Shown here: piece after piece, positions 47,590 through 56,647 of the stretch
Layout of the letters: every line of letters begins with the position of its first letter
Position numbering within the stretch: the stretch's first letter is position 1
From: Brevundimonas naejangsanensis DSM 23858
GTDB lineage: Bacteria > Pseudomonadota > Alphaproteobacteria > Caulobacterales > Caulobacteraceae
Length of the DNA stretch: 64,000 nucleotides
Assembly (NCBI RefSeq): GCF_000421705.1
Contig: NZ_ATXN01000004.1
Span: forward strand, 69,501 to 133,500
Reading direction: 5' to 3'
Program-made: the position numbers and the translations under genes
Notes under the pieces: generated by a model
What the model was told of the DNA's origin: nothing
The model's database searches: none
The model's input: the letters and a program-made list of their open reading frames with translations, nothing else

Positions 47590-48750
47590 TCAGGCCTTGA
47601 AGCTGGCGACGGCGGCGATGATGCGATCTTGCGTCTGCGCGTCCAAGTCCGCGTGCATCGGCAGACTGATCACCACATCCTTCAGCCGCTCGGTGACGGG
47701 CAGGCCGCCCGCGCCGCGCGGGTAATGCTCATAGGCGGGCTGAAGGTGCAGCGGGATCGGATAGTAGACCGCCGTCGGCACGCCCTGTTCCTTCAGATGG
47801 GCGGCCAGAGCGTCGCGTTCCGAATGCTCGACCGTATATTGCGCCCAGTTGGAGACGTTGCCCGCCGGGACGTCCGGAACCTTGGCGACGTGGGGACGTA
47901 AGGCTTCATTGTAGCGGGCGGCGGCGGCGTTGCGCCACTCGATCTCCTGCGCGAAGACCTTCAGCTTCTCGATCAGGACGGCGGCCTGGATGGTGTCCAG
48001 ACGGCTGTTCAGGCCGATGCGCATGTTCAGATATTTAGGGTCATGCTCGAAAGTGCGGTCCTTCAGATCGACCGCGACCGCCTTGCCGTGGACGCGGATG
48101 GAATCCATCAGCTGGGCCAGTTCGTCGTCGTTCGTCAGCACTGCCCCGCCGTCGCCGTAGCAGCCCAGCGGCTTGGCCGGGAAGAAGCTGGTGGTGGTCA
48201 CGTCAGCCCATTTCAGCGGGTGTTCGCCGTCGATGGTGCAGCCGAAGCCCTGGGCTGAGTCCGAGATCAGCTTCAGGCCATGTTTGTCGCAGATCGCCTT
48301 GATGGCCGGATAGTCGGCGGGCTGACCGAACAGGTCGACGGCGATGACCACGCGCGGGGTCAAGCGACCCTCGGCCTTGATCCCTTCAATGGCGCGCTCC
48401 AGCGCAGCCGGATCCATGTTGTAGGTGTTCTCGTTCACATCGACGAAGACCGGCTCGGCGTCGAACCAGGGCACGACCTCGGCGGTGGCGGCGAAGGTGA
48501 AGCTGGGGACGAAGACGGCGTCGCCGCGCCCGATCCCCCAGGCCATCAGCGGCAGGGCCAGGGCGTCGGTGCCGTTGGCGCAGCCCAGGGCGTGCTTGGC
48601 CTTGCCGAAGGCGGCCAGGTCGGCCTCGAACTGGCGCACCTGCGGGCCCATGACCCAGGCGCCGCCGACGACGGCCTCGTGAACGGCGGCCTCGATCTTG
48701 CCGCCAAGGCGCAGGCGCTGGGCCTGGAGGTCGATGAAGGGGATGGTCAT
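47590..48750 (-). CDS. DegT/DnrJ/EryC1/StrS sugar aminotransferase
   Basis: PLP-dependent sugar aminotransferase of 386 residues. It begins IPFIDLQAQ, has GCANGTDALALPLMA and the PLP Lys in SFFPAKPLGCYGDGGA, and ends with ISLPMHADL. The ATG at 48750 is canonical; the frame extends 51 codons upstream without homology. First gene of the pair with the Gfo/Idh dehydrogenase, similar to WbpE/WlbC pairings. Acts in the cytosol on nucleotide sugars. Confidence 0.92.
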   Translation of the reverse strand: MTIPFIDLQAQRLRLGGKIEAAVHEAVVGGAWVMGPQVRQFEADLAAFGKAKHALGCANGTDALALPLMAWGIGRGDAVFVPSFTFAATAEVVPWFDAEPVFVDVNENTYNMDPAALERAIEGIKAEGRLTPRVVIAVDLFGQPADYPAIKAICDKHGLKLISDSAQGFGCTIDGEHPLKWADVTTTSFFPAKPLGCYGDGGAVLTNDDELAQLMDSIRVHGKAVAVDLKDRTFEHDPKYLNMRIGLNSRLDTIQAAVLIEKLKVFAQEIEWRNAAAARYNEALRPHVAKVPDVPAGNVSNWAQYTVEHSERDALAAHLKEQGVPTAVYYPIPLHLQPAYEHYPRGAGGLPVTERLKDVVISLPMHADLDAQTQDRIIAAVASFKA

Positions 48751-48950
48751 TGCGATATCGCTCTCTCGATGGGGCCGGCGCGGCGGGGGATCGTCTTCCG
48801 GGGCGCGGACGCGAAGGCGGGTCGTCTGTGTCAGTCTGCGTCCTACCAAAGCGGCGGGGTGCTGAACAAACCCCCCGGGGTCACTTCGCGTTGCGCGATG
48901 CAACGAAAGGGCGGCTTGGCAAAGCCATGGGCGCCGCCTAAGCCGGGGTC

Positions 48951-50060
48951 ATGCGCTTCGATCCCGCCGCCAAGGACCAGGTTCGCGACTGGCTGTTCGG
49001 TCAGGCCCTGCCGCTGTGGGCGAAGGCCGGGATCGGCGCTGACGGGCGCTTTTTTGAGAAGCTGGATTTCGACGGGCGGGCCATCACAGGCGTTACGCGT
49101 CGCACACGGGTTCAGGCGCGCCAGATCCATGTCTTCACCGAGGCGTCGGCGCTGGGCTGGACCGAAGGCGAGATCATCGCCCGCGCCGGGCTGGACGCCC
49201 TGATCGACGGCGCCCGCCGCGACGACGGCCTGTGGGTGCGCGCCACCGACGACGCAGGCGCCGTCATCGACGCCACACCGGACCTGTATGACCTGGCCTT
49301 CGTGCTGTTCGCCCTGGCCGGGGCGCATCGGGTGCTGAAGGACGGGCGGGCGCGGCCTCTGGCGCTGGAGACTCTGGCCGCCATCGAGGCGCAGATGGCC
49401 GACCGTGAATACGGCGGCTGGCAGGAGACCCTGCCGCCCGTCCTGCCCCGCCGCCAGAACCCGCACATGCACATGCTGGAGGCCCTGCTGGCCTGGCAGG
49501 CGACGGCGCCTGATCCCGCGTTCGAAGAGGCGGCGCGGTCTGTGCTGGACCTGTTCAACCGACGCTTCTTCGACCGCGAGCATCTGATGCTGGGCGAGTT
49601 CTATGGGCGCGACTGGAGCGTGCGTCCCGGCGCCGAAGGCCAGTGCATCGAGCCCGGCCACCACATGGAATGGGTCTGGCTGCTGGACCGGGCGACGCGC
49701 CTCGGCCTGCCGGATCACAGCGCAGTGGCGCGCGCGCTTTATACCAGCGCCCTGACCTGCGGGGTTCGCGCCGATGGTCTGGCCGTGCGCGAGATCAGCC
49801 GGATCGGACAGATCCGCGACGGCGGCGTGCGCCTGTGGGCCCAGACGGAACTGCTGCGGGCCCTGCATCTGCGTGGCGATCAGGACAGGGCGGTCCGACT
49901 ACTGGATCGCCTGTTTGCGACCCATCTGGCCACCGATATTCCGGGCCTCTGGTTCGACGCCTTCGACGCCGAGGGGCGCGCGCAGGACGAGTCCGTGCCC
50001 GCCTCGACCTTCTATCATCTGATGACGGCCTTTTCGGCCCTGCTGACGGAGCCATTATGA
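48951..50060 (+). CDS. AGE-family sugar epimerase/isomerase
   Basis: A 369-residue protein of the N-acylglucosamine 2-epimerase family, an (alpha/alpha)6 barrel. Typical segments are RRTRVQARQIHVFTEA, PRRQNPHMHMLEALLAW, CIEPGHHMEWVWLL and ESVPASTFYHLMTAFSAL, which contain the catalytic His and Arg residues. Members interconvert mannose, glucose or their N-acetyl forms; which one applies is unclear. The stop overlaps the start of the phosphatase gene (ATGA), so the two enzymes probably act on the same sugar route. Confidence 0.88.
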   Translation: MRFDPAAKDQVRDWLFGQALPLWAKAGIGADGRFFEKLDFDGRAITGVTRRTRVQARQIHVFTEASALGWTEGEIIARAGLDALIDGARRDDGLWVRATDDAGAVIDATPDLYDLAFVLFALAGAHRVLKDGRARPLALETLAAIEAQMADREYGGWQETLPPVLPRRQNPHMHMLEALLAWQATAPDPAFEEAARSVLDLFNRRFFDREHLMLGEFYGRDWSVRPGAEGQCIEPGHHMEWVWLLDRATRLGLPDHSAVARALYTSALTCGVRADGLAVREISRIGQIRDGGVRLWAQTELLRALHLRGDQDRAVRLLDRLFATHLATDIPGLWFDAFDAEGRAQDESVPASTFYHLMTAFSALLTEPL

Positions 50061-50563
50061 GCCGACCCGCCGCTTTTCTGGATCGCGACGGCGTGCTGAT
50101 CATCGACAGCGGCTATCCGCATCGACCCGACCAGCTGGTGTTGATCCCCGGCGCCGCCGAGGCGGTGAAGCGGCTGAACGCAGCGGGCTATGTCACCGTC
50201 ATCGTCACCAACCAATCCGGCGTCGCGCGCGGCATGTTCAGCGAAGAGGTCATGCACGATTTCAACCGCCAGCTGGTCGAGCGGCTGGCCGAGGGCGGCG
50301 GGCGCATCGACGCCGTCTACGCCTGTCCCTTCCACGCCGAGGCGGCGGACGACCGCTATCGCCACCCGGACCATCCCGACCGCAAGCCCAACCCCGGCAT
50401 GTTGTTGAGGGCCGCGGCCGAACATGATCTGGACCTGTCCCGCTCGCTGATGATCGGCGACCAGCCGTCGGACATGGAGGCGGCGCGGCGTGCAGGCGTG
50501 GCGGGTCACCGCTTCACCGAGGGCGACCTGGATCAATTCATGCGCGATCTGCTACCCGGCTGA
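50057..50563 (+). CDS. GmhB-like HAD phosphatase
   Basis: A HAD-superfamily phosphatase of 168 residues, similar to D,D-heptose 1,7-bisphosphate phosphatase (GmhB). The nucleophile Asp9 and Asp11 are in FLDRDGVL, then VTNQSGVARG, the Lys in DRKPNPGML, and the acidic motif GDQPSDMEAA. The first zinc-loop Cys is kept (YACPFHAE), but the CxC that follows in zinc-binding GmhB is replaced by HPDHPDRKP, so the loop probably lacks zinc and specificity may differ. Confidence 0.85.
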   Translation: MSRPAAFLDRDGVLIIDSGYPHRPDQLVLIPGAAEAVKRLNAAGYVTVIVTNQSGVARGMFSEEVMHDFNRQLVERLAEGGGRIDAVYACPFHAEAADDRYRHPDHPDRKPNPGMLLRAAAEHDLDLSRSLMIGDQPSDMEAARRAGVAGHRFTEGDLDQFMRDLLPG

Positions 50564-50626
50564 TCGCTATTCTGCATCCGATGAATTAACGTCGTCCGCA
50601 GTAGACTGACTGTTGGGAGACGCCCC

Positions 50627-51520
50627 ATGCCGATGACCACCCCGCTGGCCGACCGCTTTGTCGAGCGGCGCTGGACTTCCCCGGACGGCCTCAACCTCTA
50701 CGCCCGCGACTACGCCCCTGCCGAGGGGCCGGCGCGCCTGCCGGTCATCGCCATCCACGGCCTGACGCGCAACAGCGCCGATTTCGGGGTGATCGCCGGA
50801 TTGATCGCCCACAGCGGTCGCCGCGTGCTGGCCGTCGACGTGCGCGGGCGCGGACGTTCCGACCGGGCGCCCGATCCCATGACCTATACGCCCGACGTCT
50901 ATGCCAAGGACGTGGTCGCGCTGATGGAGCAGTCAGGGATCGAGAAGGCGGTCTTCCTCGGCACCTCCATGGGCGGGCTGATCACCCTGGCGCTGACAGC
51001 CATCAAGCCCAAGGCCATCGCCGCCGCCATCCTGAACGACGTCGGCCCCGAGGTCGCGGTGGAGGGTCTGGCCCGCATCGCCGCCTATACCGGCCAGCCG
51101 GTCGTGATCGACAGTTGGGACGACGCCACGGCTTACGCCCGGCGCATCAATGAGGCGGCCTTCCCCGACTATACGGAGGCCGATTGGGCCGCCTTCGCCC
51201 GCCGCATCTTCCGCGAGGGGACGGAAGGATCGCCGGTGCTGGACTACGACCCCGACATCTCGGCGCCGATCAAGGCGGCGGGGTCCAAGGTCCTGGTCCC
51301 CAATCTGTGGCCCGCGTTCCGGGCGCTGGCGCGCAAGAAGCCGACCCTGCTGGTGCGCGGCGGAACGTCCGACCTGCTCAGCCCCGCCATCGCCGACAAG
51401 ATGAGGAAGGCGGCGCCCGCCATGGCCTATTCCGAGGTTCCCGGCGTCGGCCACGCCCCCATGCTGGACGAGCCCGAGGCGCGCGCGGCCATCTTCGAGT
51501 TTCTGGCGGGCGTGAGCTGA
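50627..51520 (+). CDS. Alpha/beta hydrolase
   Basis: A 297-residue alpha/beta hydrolase. Oxyanion region IAIHGLTRNSADF, nucleophile elbow GTSMGG, acid Asp in RGGTSDLLS and the catalytic His in PGVGHAPMLDEPE. The family includes esterases and haloperoxidase-like enzymes; substrate unknown. No signal peptide. It starts 63 bases after the GmhB-like gene but seems unrelated to it. Confidence 0.87.
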   Translation: MPMTTPLADRFVERRWTSPDGLNLYARDYAPAEGPARLPVIAIHGLTRNSADFGVIAGLIAHSGRRVLAVDVRGRGRSDRAPDPMTYTPDVYAKDVVALMEQSGIEKAVFLGTSMGGLITLALTAIKPKAIAAAILNDVGPEVAVEGLARIAAYTGQPVVIDSWDDATAYARRINEAAFPDYTEADWAAFARRIFREGTEGSPVLDYDPDISAPIKAAGSKVLVPNLWPAFRALARKKPTLLVRGGTSDLLSPAIADKMRKAAPAMAYSEVPGVGHAPMLDEPEARAAIFEFLAGVS

Positions 51521-51534
51521 GACCTCTCTATCCG

Positions 51535-51642
51535 CCGTCATCCTCGGGCTGGACCCGTGGATCAAGGGAAACGGCGCGCTCAACGCATCGTCGGTCGCCC
51601 GGACGGTCAGGCCGATCCTAGGGTCAAGCCCGAGGATGACGG
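51535..51642. repeat. CCGTCATCCTCGG-family inverted repeat
   Basis: Arms of about 29 bases: the left begins CCGTCATCCTCGGGCTGGAC and the right ends CAAGCCCGAGGATGACGG. They flank a non-coding centre of about 50 bases. A minimal copy with the same arms is at 56585. Confidence 0.7.
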
Positions 51643-51649
51643 CGCCCGC

Positions 51650-51719
51650 GGCCTCAAGTAGCGCGAAGCGCGATAGGCCCGCTTCAATGAGCCTCAAGTA
51701 GCGCGAAGCGCGGTAGGCC
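51650..51719. repeat. REP-like 30-nt palindromic elements, copies 3 and 4 (tandem)
   Basis: Two copies begin at 51650 and 51690, exactly 40 bases apart. Both have inner arms GCGC/GCGC around GAA and the CAAGTAG foot. The outer arms are GGCCT/AGGCC in the first and AGCCT/AGGCC in the second. They directly precede the stop codon of the minus-strand phnA-like gene. Confidence 0.8.
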
Positions 51720-51726
51720 CCTTAAA

Positions 51727-51951
51727 TTACGCCTTCTTGACGAACTCCGTGCGCAGGACCAGGCCGCGCACCTTTTCGACGTTGGCTTCGATTTCTTCGG
51801 GATCGCCGGTCAGGCGGATGTTCTTGACCATCGTGCCGCGCTTCAGCGTCACCCCGCCCGAGCCCTTGACCTTCAGGTCCTTGATCAGGGTCACGCTGTC
51901 GCCGTCCGACAGGATGTTGCCGTTGGTGTCCTTGGTGACGTCGTCGCTCAT
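51727..51951 (-). CDS. PhnA/YjdM-like small protein lacking the zinc ribbon
   Basis: A 74-residue protein matching only the C-terminal domain of YjdM (formerly PhnA): DTNGNILSDGDSVTLIKDLK, then KRGTMVKNIRLTGDPEEIE and the end RTEFVKK. E. coli YjdM has an additional N-terminal zinc-ribbon domain that is absent here. The old link to alkylphosphonate use is not supported by context, as no phn genes are near. GGGACCGATC-like spacing upstream gives no special regulation. Confidence 0.85.
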   Translation of the reverse strand: MSDDVTKDTNGNILSDGDSVTLIKDLKVKGSGGVTLKRGTMVKNIRLTGDPEEIEANVEKVRGLVLRTEFVKKA

Positions 51952-52013
51952 GATCGGTCCTGCCTGAAATAGAGAGAGGGCCGCCGCATCCGCGACGGCC
52001 CGTCCCCATGGGC

Positions 52014-52619
52014 CTATTCGCCCTGACGCGCCTGGGCAAGGGCGATGCGCGCCTGAAGGTGCTCGTCCTGGGCCGTGGCGGCGGAAATGGCGTTGAAACG
52101 CTCGATATCGAGACCCGAGTTCTGGATGGCGGCGGCCATCTGGGCCTGCTGGTCCTCATTCGGCTGGGCGCCGTTCAGGGCCCGGGCGATGCCGGAAATC
52201 TCGGCCATTGCGACGGCGAACTGACCGGCTTCCGCATCGGTGACGCCCGCGCCGACCGAGCCCGGCGCGGACGGGGCGGCGCCGGCCACGGCGGCGCGCG
52301 CCTGCAGGACGGGATCACTGGAAACGGCGGCGGAAATGGCGTTGAAGCGCTCGACGGCCAGGCCCGAGTTCTGCACGGCGCCGGCCATCTGGGCCTGCTG
52401 CTCCTCTGTGGGCGTTCCGTTCTGGACGGAGGCGGCCACGCTCTGGACCGTCTTCATGGCTGCGGCGAACTGAGCCAGTTCGGCGTCGGTGGGTTCGCCG
52501 GTCGGGGCGGGCGCGGCGGCGGGCGCCGGTTCAGCGGCGTCCTGCGCCAGAGCGGGCGCGGCGGTCAGAAATAGAGCGGCCAGAATGGCGGTCGGGGCGG
52601 CGGCCGTTGCAAAACGCAT
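52014..52619 (-). CDS. Secreted protein with two tandem DUF4168 domains
   Basis: A 201-residue exported protein. The signal peptide (MRFATAAAPTAILAALFLTA, cleavage near ALAQ) is followed by an Ala/Pro linker. Two homologous segments, residues 44-112 and 127-195, share TDAE..QFA.AM, E.QQAQMA.A.QNSGL..ERFNAISA and D..LQAR. Each is a DUF4168-type helical unit; proteins of this family usually carry one. The near identity of EQQAQMAGAVQNSGL and DQQAQMAAAIQNSGL indicates a fairly recent internal duplication. Function unknown, periplasm likely. Confidence 0.83.
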   Translation of the reverse strand: MRFATAAAPTAILAALFLTAAPALAQDAAEPAPAAAPAPTGEPTDAELAQFAAAMKTVQSVAASVQNGTPTEEQQAQMAGAVQNSGLAVERFNAISAAVSSDPVLQARAAVAGAAPSAPGSVGAGVTDAEAGQFAVAMAEISGIARALNGAQPNEDQQAQMAAAIQNSGLDIERFNAISAATAQDEHLQARIALAQARQGE

Positions 52620-52736
52620 GGCGTATCCTTCTTCAGTCCCGAACGCTCAGCCCCAAGGCTGACCCGGACAGGTCCGGGCTCTCCCGCACGACCGGGCTAT
52701 GTCAGTCTCACAGAGGGCGGGGAGGTCGAAACGCTA

Positions 52737-52757
52737 ACCCGCGTCATGCAGGCGGGT
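52737..52757 (-). terminator. Weak hairpin downstream of nadE
   Basis: ACCCGC and GCGGGT pair around nine bases, 20 bases after the nadE stop. The T tract is poor. Confidence 0.35.
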
Positions 52758-52776
52758 AAACCCCGAAACGGCGCTT

Positions 52777-54828
52777 TCAACCTTCAGGGGTATTGGCGTC
52801 CAATTCGTCCAGCCACACCCGCGCCGAGGCGTCCGACGGCGCGCGCCAGTCTCCGCGCGGCGACAGCGACCCGCCCGTGGCCACCTTCGGCCCGTTCGGC
52901 ACGGCCGAGCGCTTGAACTGGCTGGTCTGGAAGAAGCGGATCAGGAACTTCCTCAACCACCCCTTGATGGTCGCCAGGTCGTAAGCGACCCGCTCCGCCT
53001 CCGGCAGGCCCTGCGGCCAGTCTCCGCGCGCGGCGTCGCCCCAAGCCTGATGAGCCAGATAGGCGACCTTCGACGGCTTCAGGCCGAAACGGCTGATGTA
53101 GAACAGGAAGAAGTCGTTCAGCGCATAGGGGCCGACAATGGACTGCGTCGACTGGATCGCCCCGTCGGCGCCCGCAGGAACCAGCTCCGGCGAAATCTCC
53201 GTGGCCAGAATGGCGTGCAGGGTCCGAACCGCCGCCCCGCCTACCAGACCGCGCTCGGCCACCCAGCGGATCAGGTGCTGGATCAGGGTCTTCGCCACCC
53301 CGCCGTTGACGTTGTAGTGGCTCATGTGGTCGCCGACGCCATAGGTGCACCACCCCAGCGCCAGTTCCGACAGGTCGCCGGTGCCCAGAACGAAGCCGTT
53401 GTTCTGATTGGCCAGACGGAACAGATAGTCGGTCCGAAGACCCGCCTGCACATTCTCGAAGGTGATGTCGTGGACCGGTTGGCCATCGGCGAAGGGGTGG
53501 CCGATGTCGCGCAACATCTGTTCGGCAGCGGGACGGATGTCGATCTCGGCGCCGGTGACGCCCACCGCATCCATCAGCGCCCAGGCATTCGACCTGGTGC
53601 CGTCCGAAGTGGCGAACCCCGGCATGGTGAAGGCCAGGATGCCGGTGCGCGGCAACTCGAGCCGGTCAAAGGCGCGACAGGCGACCAGCAGGGCCTGCGT
53701 CGAATCCAGCCCCCCCGAGACGCCGATCACCAGCGTCTTCGACCCTGTCGCCGTCATCCGCCGCATCAGGCCCTGAACCTGAATATTGAAGGCCTCGAAG
53801 CAATCCTGATCCAGACGCGCCGCATCGTCTGGAACGAAGGGGAAGCGGTCCAGCGGACGGATCAAGGCGTCGCCCAGCCTCTCCCCCGCCTCGAACGGAA
53901 CCACCGTCGCGGCCTCGCCCTCGATCCGGGCGCAGTCGGCGAAGGTGCCGTTGCGCAGGCGGTCCAGACCAATCCGGTCCACGTCCACGTCGGCGATGGT
54001 CAGATGGCTGTGCAGGGCGAAGCGTTCGCCCTCGGCCAGCCGCGCGCCCAGTTCATGGATCGTCGCCTGACCGTCCCAGGCCAGGTCGGTCGTGCTCTCA
54101 CCCCAGCCCGAGGCGGCGAAGACATAGGCCGACAGGGTGCGCGCCGACTGGCTGGCGCACAGCAGGGCGCGCTCGTCCGCCTTGCCGATGACGATGTTGG
54201 AGGCCGACAGGTTGCACAGGATGCGCGCGCCCGCCAGCGCCGCCCGCGTCGAGGGCGGTTGCGGCGCCCAGAAGTCCTCGCAGATCTCGACCGCGAAGAC
54301 GAAACCCGGCCGATTGTTCGCCTCGAAGATCAAGCCCGGCGCGAAGTCGACGCTCGTACCGTTCAACAGGACAGCGTCCTCGCTGCGGCTGGCGGCGGGC
54401 GCGAACCAGCGCTTCTCATAATATTCGCGATAGTTGGGCAGATAGGTCTTGGGAACCACGCCCAGCACCTCGCCCCCGCCCAGCACCACGGCGCAGTTGA
54501 ACAGGGCGTCCCCGTTGCGGATCGGCGCGCCGATGACGGCGATGACGCCCGCTTCGTCCGCGACCCCGGCCAGACGGGCGATCTGGCGCTCGACCTCTTC
54601 CAGCAGGGCCGCCTGCATGTGCAGGTCGTCGATGGCGTAGGCGCTCAGCGACAGTTCGGGGAAGATCAGCAGGTCCACGCTCTGCGCCCCCGCCTGACGG
54701 ATCAGCCGTTCGTGTTCTTCAGCGTTGGCGGCCGGGTCGGCGATATGAACCACAGGCGTCGCCGCGGCGACGCGCACGAAGCCGTGGCTGCTCGGGGCGT
54801 GGAAGGGATGCGTCTCGGACTTCGCCAT
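52777..54828 (-). CDS. nadE: Glutamine-dependent NAD+ synthetase
   Basis: Final step of NAD+ synthesis, 683 residues, two domains. The N-terminal nitrilase-like glutaminase has the Glu in [14 protein letters not shown], Lys in [16 protein letters not shown] and Cys in [11 protein letters not shown]. The C-terminal synthetase has the P-loop [13 protein letters not shown] and [20 protein letters not shown]. This is the long, glutamine-using form. The ATG at 54828 is used; the TTG one codon before is an alternative. A repeat element overlaps the upstream region. Confidence 0.96.
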   Translation of the reverse strand: MAKSETHPFHAPSSHGFVRVAAATPVVHIADPAANAEEHERLIRQAGAQSVDLLIFPELSLSAYAIDDLHMQAALLEEVERQIARLAGVADEAGVIAVIGAPIRNGDALFNCAVVLGGGEVLGVVPKTYLPNYREYYEKRWFAPAASRSEDAVLLNGTSVDFAPGLIFEANNRPGFVFAVEICEDFWAPQPPSTRAALAGARILCNLSASNIVIGKADERALLCASQSARTLSAYVFAASGWGESTTDLAWDGQATIHELGARLAEGERFALHSHLTIADVDVDRIGLDRLRNGTFADCARIEGEAATVVPFEAGERLGDALIRPLDRFPFVPDDAARLDQDCFEAFNIQVQGLMRRMTATGSKTLVIGVSGGLDSTQALLVACRAFDRLELPRTGILAFTMPGFATSDGTRSNAWALMDAVGVTGAEIDIRPAAEQMLRDIGHPFADGQPVHDITFENVQAGLRTDYLFRLANQNNGFVLGTGDLSELALGWCTYGVGDHMSHYNVNGGVAKTLIQHLIRWVAERGLVGGAAVRTLHAILATEISPELVPAGADGAIQSTQSIVGPYALNDFFLFYISRFGLKPSKVAYLAHQAWGDAARGDWPQGLPEAERVAYDLATIKGWLRKFLIRFFQTSQFKRSAVPNGPKVATGGSLSPRGDWRAPSDASARVWLDELDANTPEG

Positions 54829-54836
54829 CAATCTTT

Positions 54837-54878
54837 CCGCTCATCCCGGCGGACGCCGGGACCCAGTGAGAGCCACAG
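54837..54878. repeat. CCGCTCATCC-family repeat, half copy
   Basis: Contains CCGCTCATCCCGGC, the GGACGCCGGGACC hairpin and CCAGTGAGAGCCACAG, identical in layout to the left arms at 46546 and 57510. The right arm is absent. It lies nine bases upstream of the nadE start and could affect its expression. Confidence 0.6.
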
Positions 54879-54982
54879 GCACAGACCCTACAGCCTGCGC
54901 GATCAATATAGGGTTGCGCGGTGAAGCCCAAGGACTGCGGTTTATAGTGACCTTAGAACCGCTCTCGGCTAAGGCTCTGCGC

Positions 54983-55918
54983 ATGAACGATACGCCCAAA
55001 AAAGGCTGGTTTCAGCGGCTGAGCGCGGGTCTGTCCCGATCCTCCAAGCAGATGACCGATCAGGTCGTCTCGACCTTCGCGAAGGAGCCCCTCTCGGAGG
55101 AGGCGCTGGAGCGGCTGGAGGAGCATCTGATCGAGAGCGACCTCGGCCCCGCCGCCTCGGCCCGCATCGTCGAGCGCTTCCGGGCCCTGCGTTTCGGCAA
55201 GACCTCCGACGAGCGCGAGGTCAAGGAGGCGCTGGCCGAGGCCGTGGCCGCCGAACTGACGCCGCGCCAGGCGACGTTCGATCCTCTCAGCGGGCCCAAG
55301 CCCTATGTGGTCCTGTTTGTCGGCGTCAACGGCTCGGGCAAAACCACGACGCTGGGCAAGATCGCCTCGGACCTGACAGCCAAGGGCGCCAAGGTGATGA
55401 TCGTCGCCGGCGACACCTTCCGCGCCGCCGCCCGTGAGCAACTCAAGGTCTGGGCCGACCGCGCCGGCGCTCATTTCGAGAGCCGCCGCGACGGCGCCGA
55501 CGCCGCAGGGCTGGCCTTCGACGCCTTCACCAAGGCGAAGGAAGAAGGCTTCGACGTCGTGCTGATCGACACGGCCGGGCGGCTGCAGAACAAGTCCACC
55601 CTGATGGACGAACTGCTGAAGATCGTGCGCGTGCTGAAGAAGGTCGACCCCGACGCCCCGCACGAGACCTTGCTGGTGCTGGACGCCACCGTCGGCCGCA
55701 ATGCGCTGGAGCAGGAAAAGATCTTCGGCCGCACCGCCTATGTCTCAGGCGTGGTGATGACCAAGCTGGACGGCACGGCGCGCGGCGGCGTCCTGGTGCC
55801 GGTGGCCCAGGCCTCGGACGCCCCGATCAAGCTGATCGGCGTCGGCGAAGGGGTCGAGGATCTGCAACCTTTCGACGCCCGCGCGTTTTCCCGATCCCTG
55901 GTCGGGCTTGAGGACTGA
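54983..55918 (+). CDS. ftsY: SRP receptor GTPase FtsY
   Basis: Membrane-associated receptor for Ffh, 311 residues. N domain, then the G domain P-loop GVNGSGKTTTLGK, DTFRAAAREQL, DTAGRLQNKSTLM and TKLDGTARGG. The acidic A domain of E. coli FtsY is missing; only about 25 residues, with basic and amphipathic character (KKGWFQRLSAGLSRSSKQ), precede the N domain and probably bind the membrane. The ATG at 54983 is preferred to the longer frame from 54866, which reads through repeat DNA. Three bases precede yciB. Confidence 0.95.
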   Translation: MNDTPKKGWFQRLSAGLSRSSKQMTDQVVSTFAKEPLSEEALERLEEHLIESDLGPAASARIVERFRALRFGKTSDEREVKEALAEAVAAELTPRQATFDPLSGPKPYVVLFVGVNGSGKTTTLGKIASDLTAKGAKVMIVAGDTFRAAAREQLKVWADRAGAHFESRRDGADAAGLAFDAFTKAKEEGFDVVLIDTAGRLQNKSTLMDELLKIVRVLKKVDPDAPHETLLVLDATVGRNALEQEKIFGRTAYVSGVVMTKLDGTARGGVLVPVAQASDAPIKLIGVGEGVEDLQPFDARAFSRSLVGLED

Positions 55919-55921
55919 TCC

Positions 55922-56566
55922 ATGAGTGAAACGACCCAGAGCAAACGTCCGCAATGGATCCGTCAGGCCGTCGATTTCGGCGCCCTGGTCGCCTTCATGG
56001 CCGCCTATTTCATTACCCGCGACATGATCAAGGCGACCTGGGTGCTGGTCATCGCCTCGATGATCGCACTGGCCGTCGGCTTCATTCTGGAGCGCCGCCT
56101 GGCGCCCATGCCCCTGATCACCGGCGGCTTCGCCCTGGTGTTCGGCGTGCTGACCATCGTCACCGACGACGATCTGTTCGTGAAGCTGAAGCTGACGGTG
56201 CAGAACGGCCTGCTGGCGGCTGTCCTGCTCGGCTCGATCCCGTTGAAGAAGTCTCCGTTCAAGGCCCTGCTGGGCTCGGCCCTCAAGGTGACGGACGAAG
56301 CCTGGCGCAAGCTGACCTTCCGTTACGGCCTCTACTTCCTGGCCGTCGCCATCGCCAATGAGGTGTTCCGCAGCCCGACCGCCGTCACCGCCATCTGGTC
56401 GGCCCTGAACCTTGGCACGCCCGATCCGAACGGCGTCTGGACCGCCTTCCGCGGCGTGCTGTGGATCGCCGCCTCGGTGTTCGGCCTGTCGCAGGTGCCG
56501 CTGATCATGAAGAACATGATCAAGGACGAAGAGCCCGGCCCCATCTCGCCCGACACGGGGCTCTGA
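55922..56566 (+). CDS. yciB: YciB/IspZ-family septation membrane protein
   Basis: Inner-membrane protein of 214 residues with about five membrane helices, linked in other bacteria to septation and envelope integrity. Family features are VDFGALVAFMAAYF at the start, then LKKSPFKALLGSALKVTDEAWRKLTFRYG split by a short loop, and FRSPTAVTAIWSALN. It is directly downstream of ftsY, an order kept in many alphaproteobacteria, with GAGG at the ftsY end serving as Shine-Dalgarno. Confidence 0.92.
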   Translation: MSETTQSKRPQWIRQAVDFGALVAFMAAYFITRDMIKATWVLVIASMIALAVGFILERRLAPMPLITGGFALVFGVLTIVTDDDLFVKLKLTVQNGLLAAVLLGSIPLKKSPFKALLGSALKVTDEAWRKLTFRYGLYFLAVAIANEVFRSPTAVTAIWSALNLGTPDPNGVWTAFRGVLWIAASVFGLSQVPLIMKNMIKDEEPGPISPDTGL

Positions 56567-56584
56567 CAGCCGCCCCGCCTCTCA

Positions 56585-56617
56585 CCGTCATCCTCGGGTC
56601 AAGCTCGAGGATGACGG
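56585..56617. repeat. CCGTCATCCTCGG-family palindrome, minimal copy
   Basis: Arms CCGTCATCCTCG and CGAGGATGACGG pair around GGTCAAGCT, 18 bases after the yciB stop. It may also serve as terminator. Confidence 0.65.
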
Positions 56618-56647
56618 AGGCATAGAAGGACTCCCTCATCATTTCCG

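Noticed and set aside
51650..51719. Short regularly spaced repeats as a CRISPR remnant
   Set aside because: Only two copies, 10-base linkers, a palindromic repeat and no cas genes. They belong to a dispersed REP-like family.
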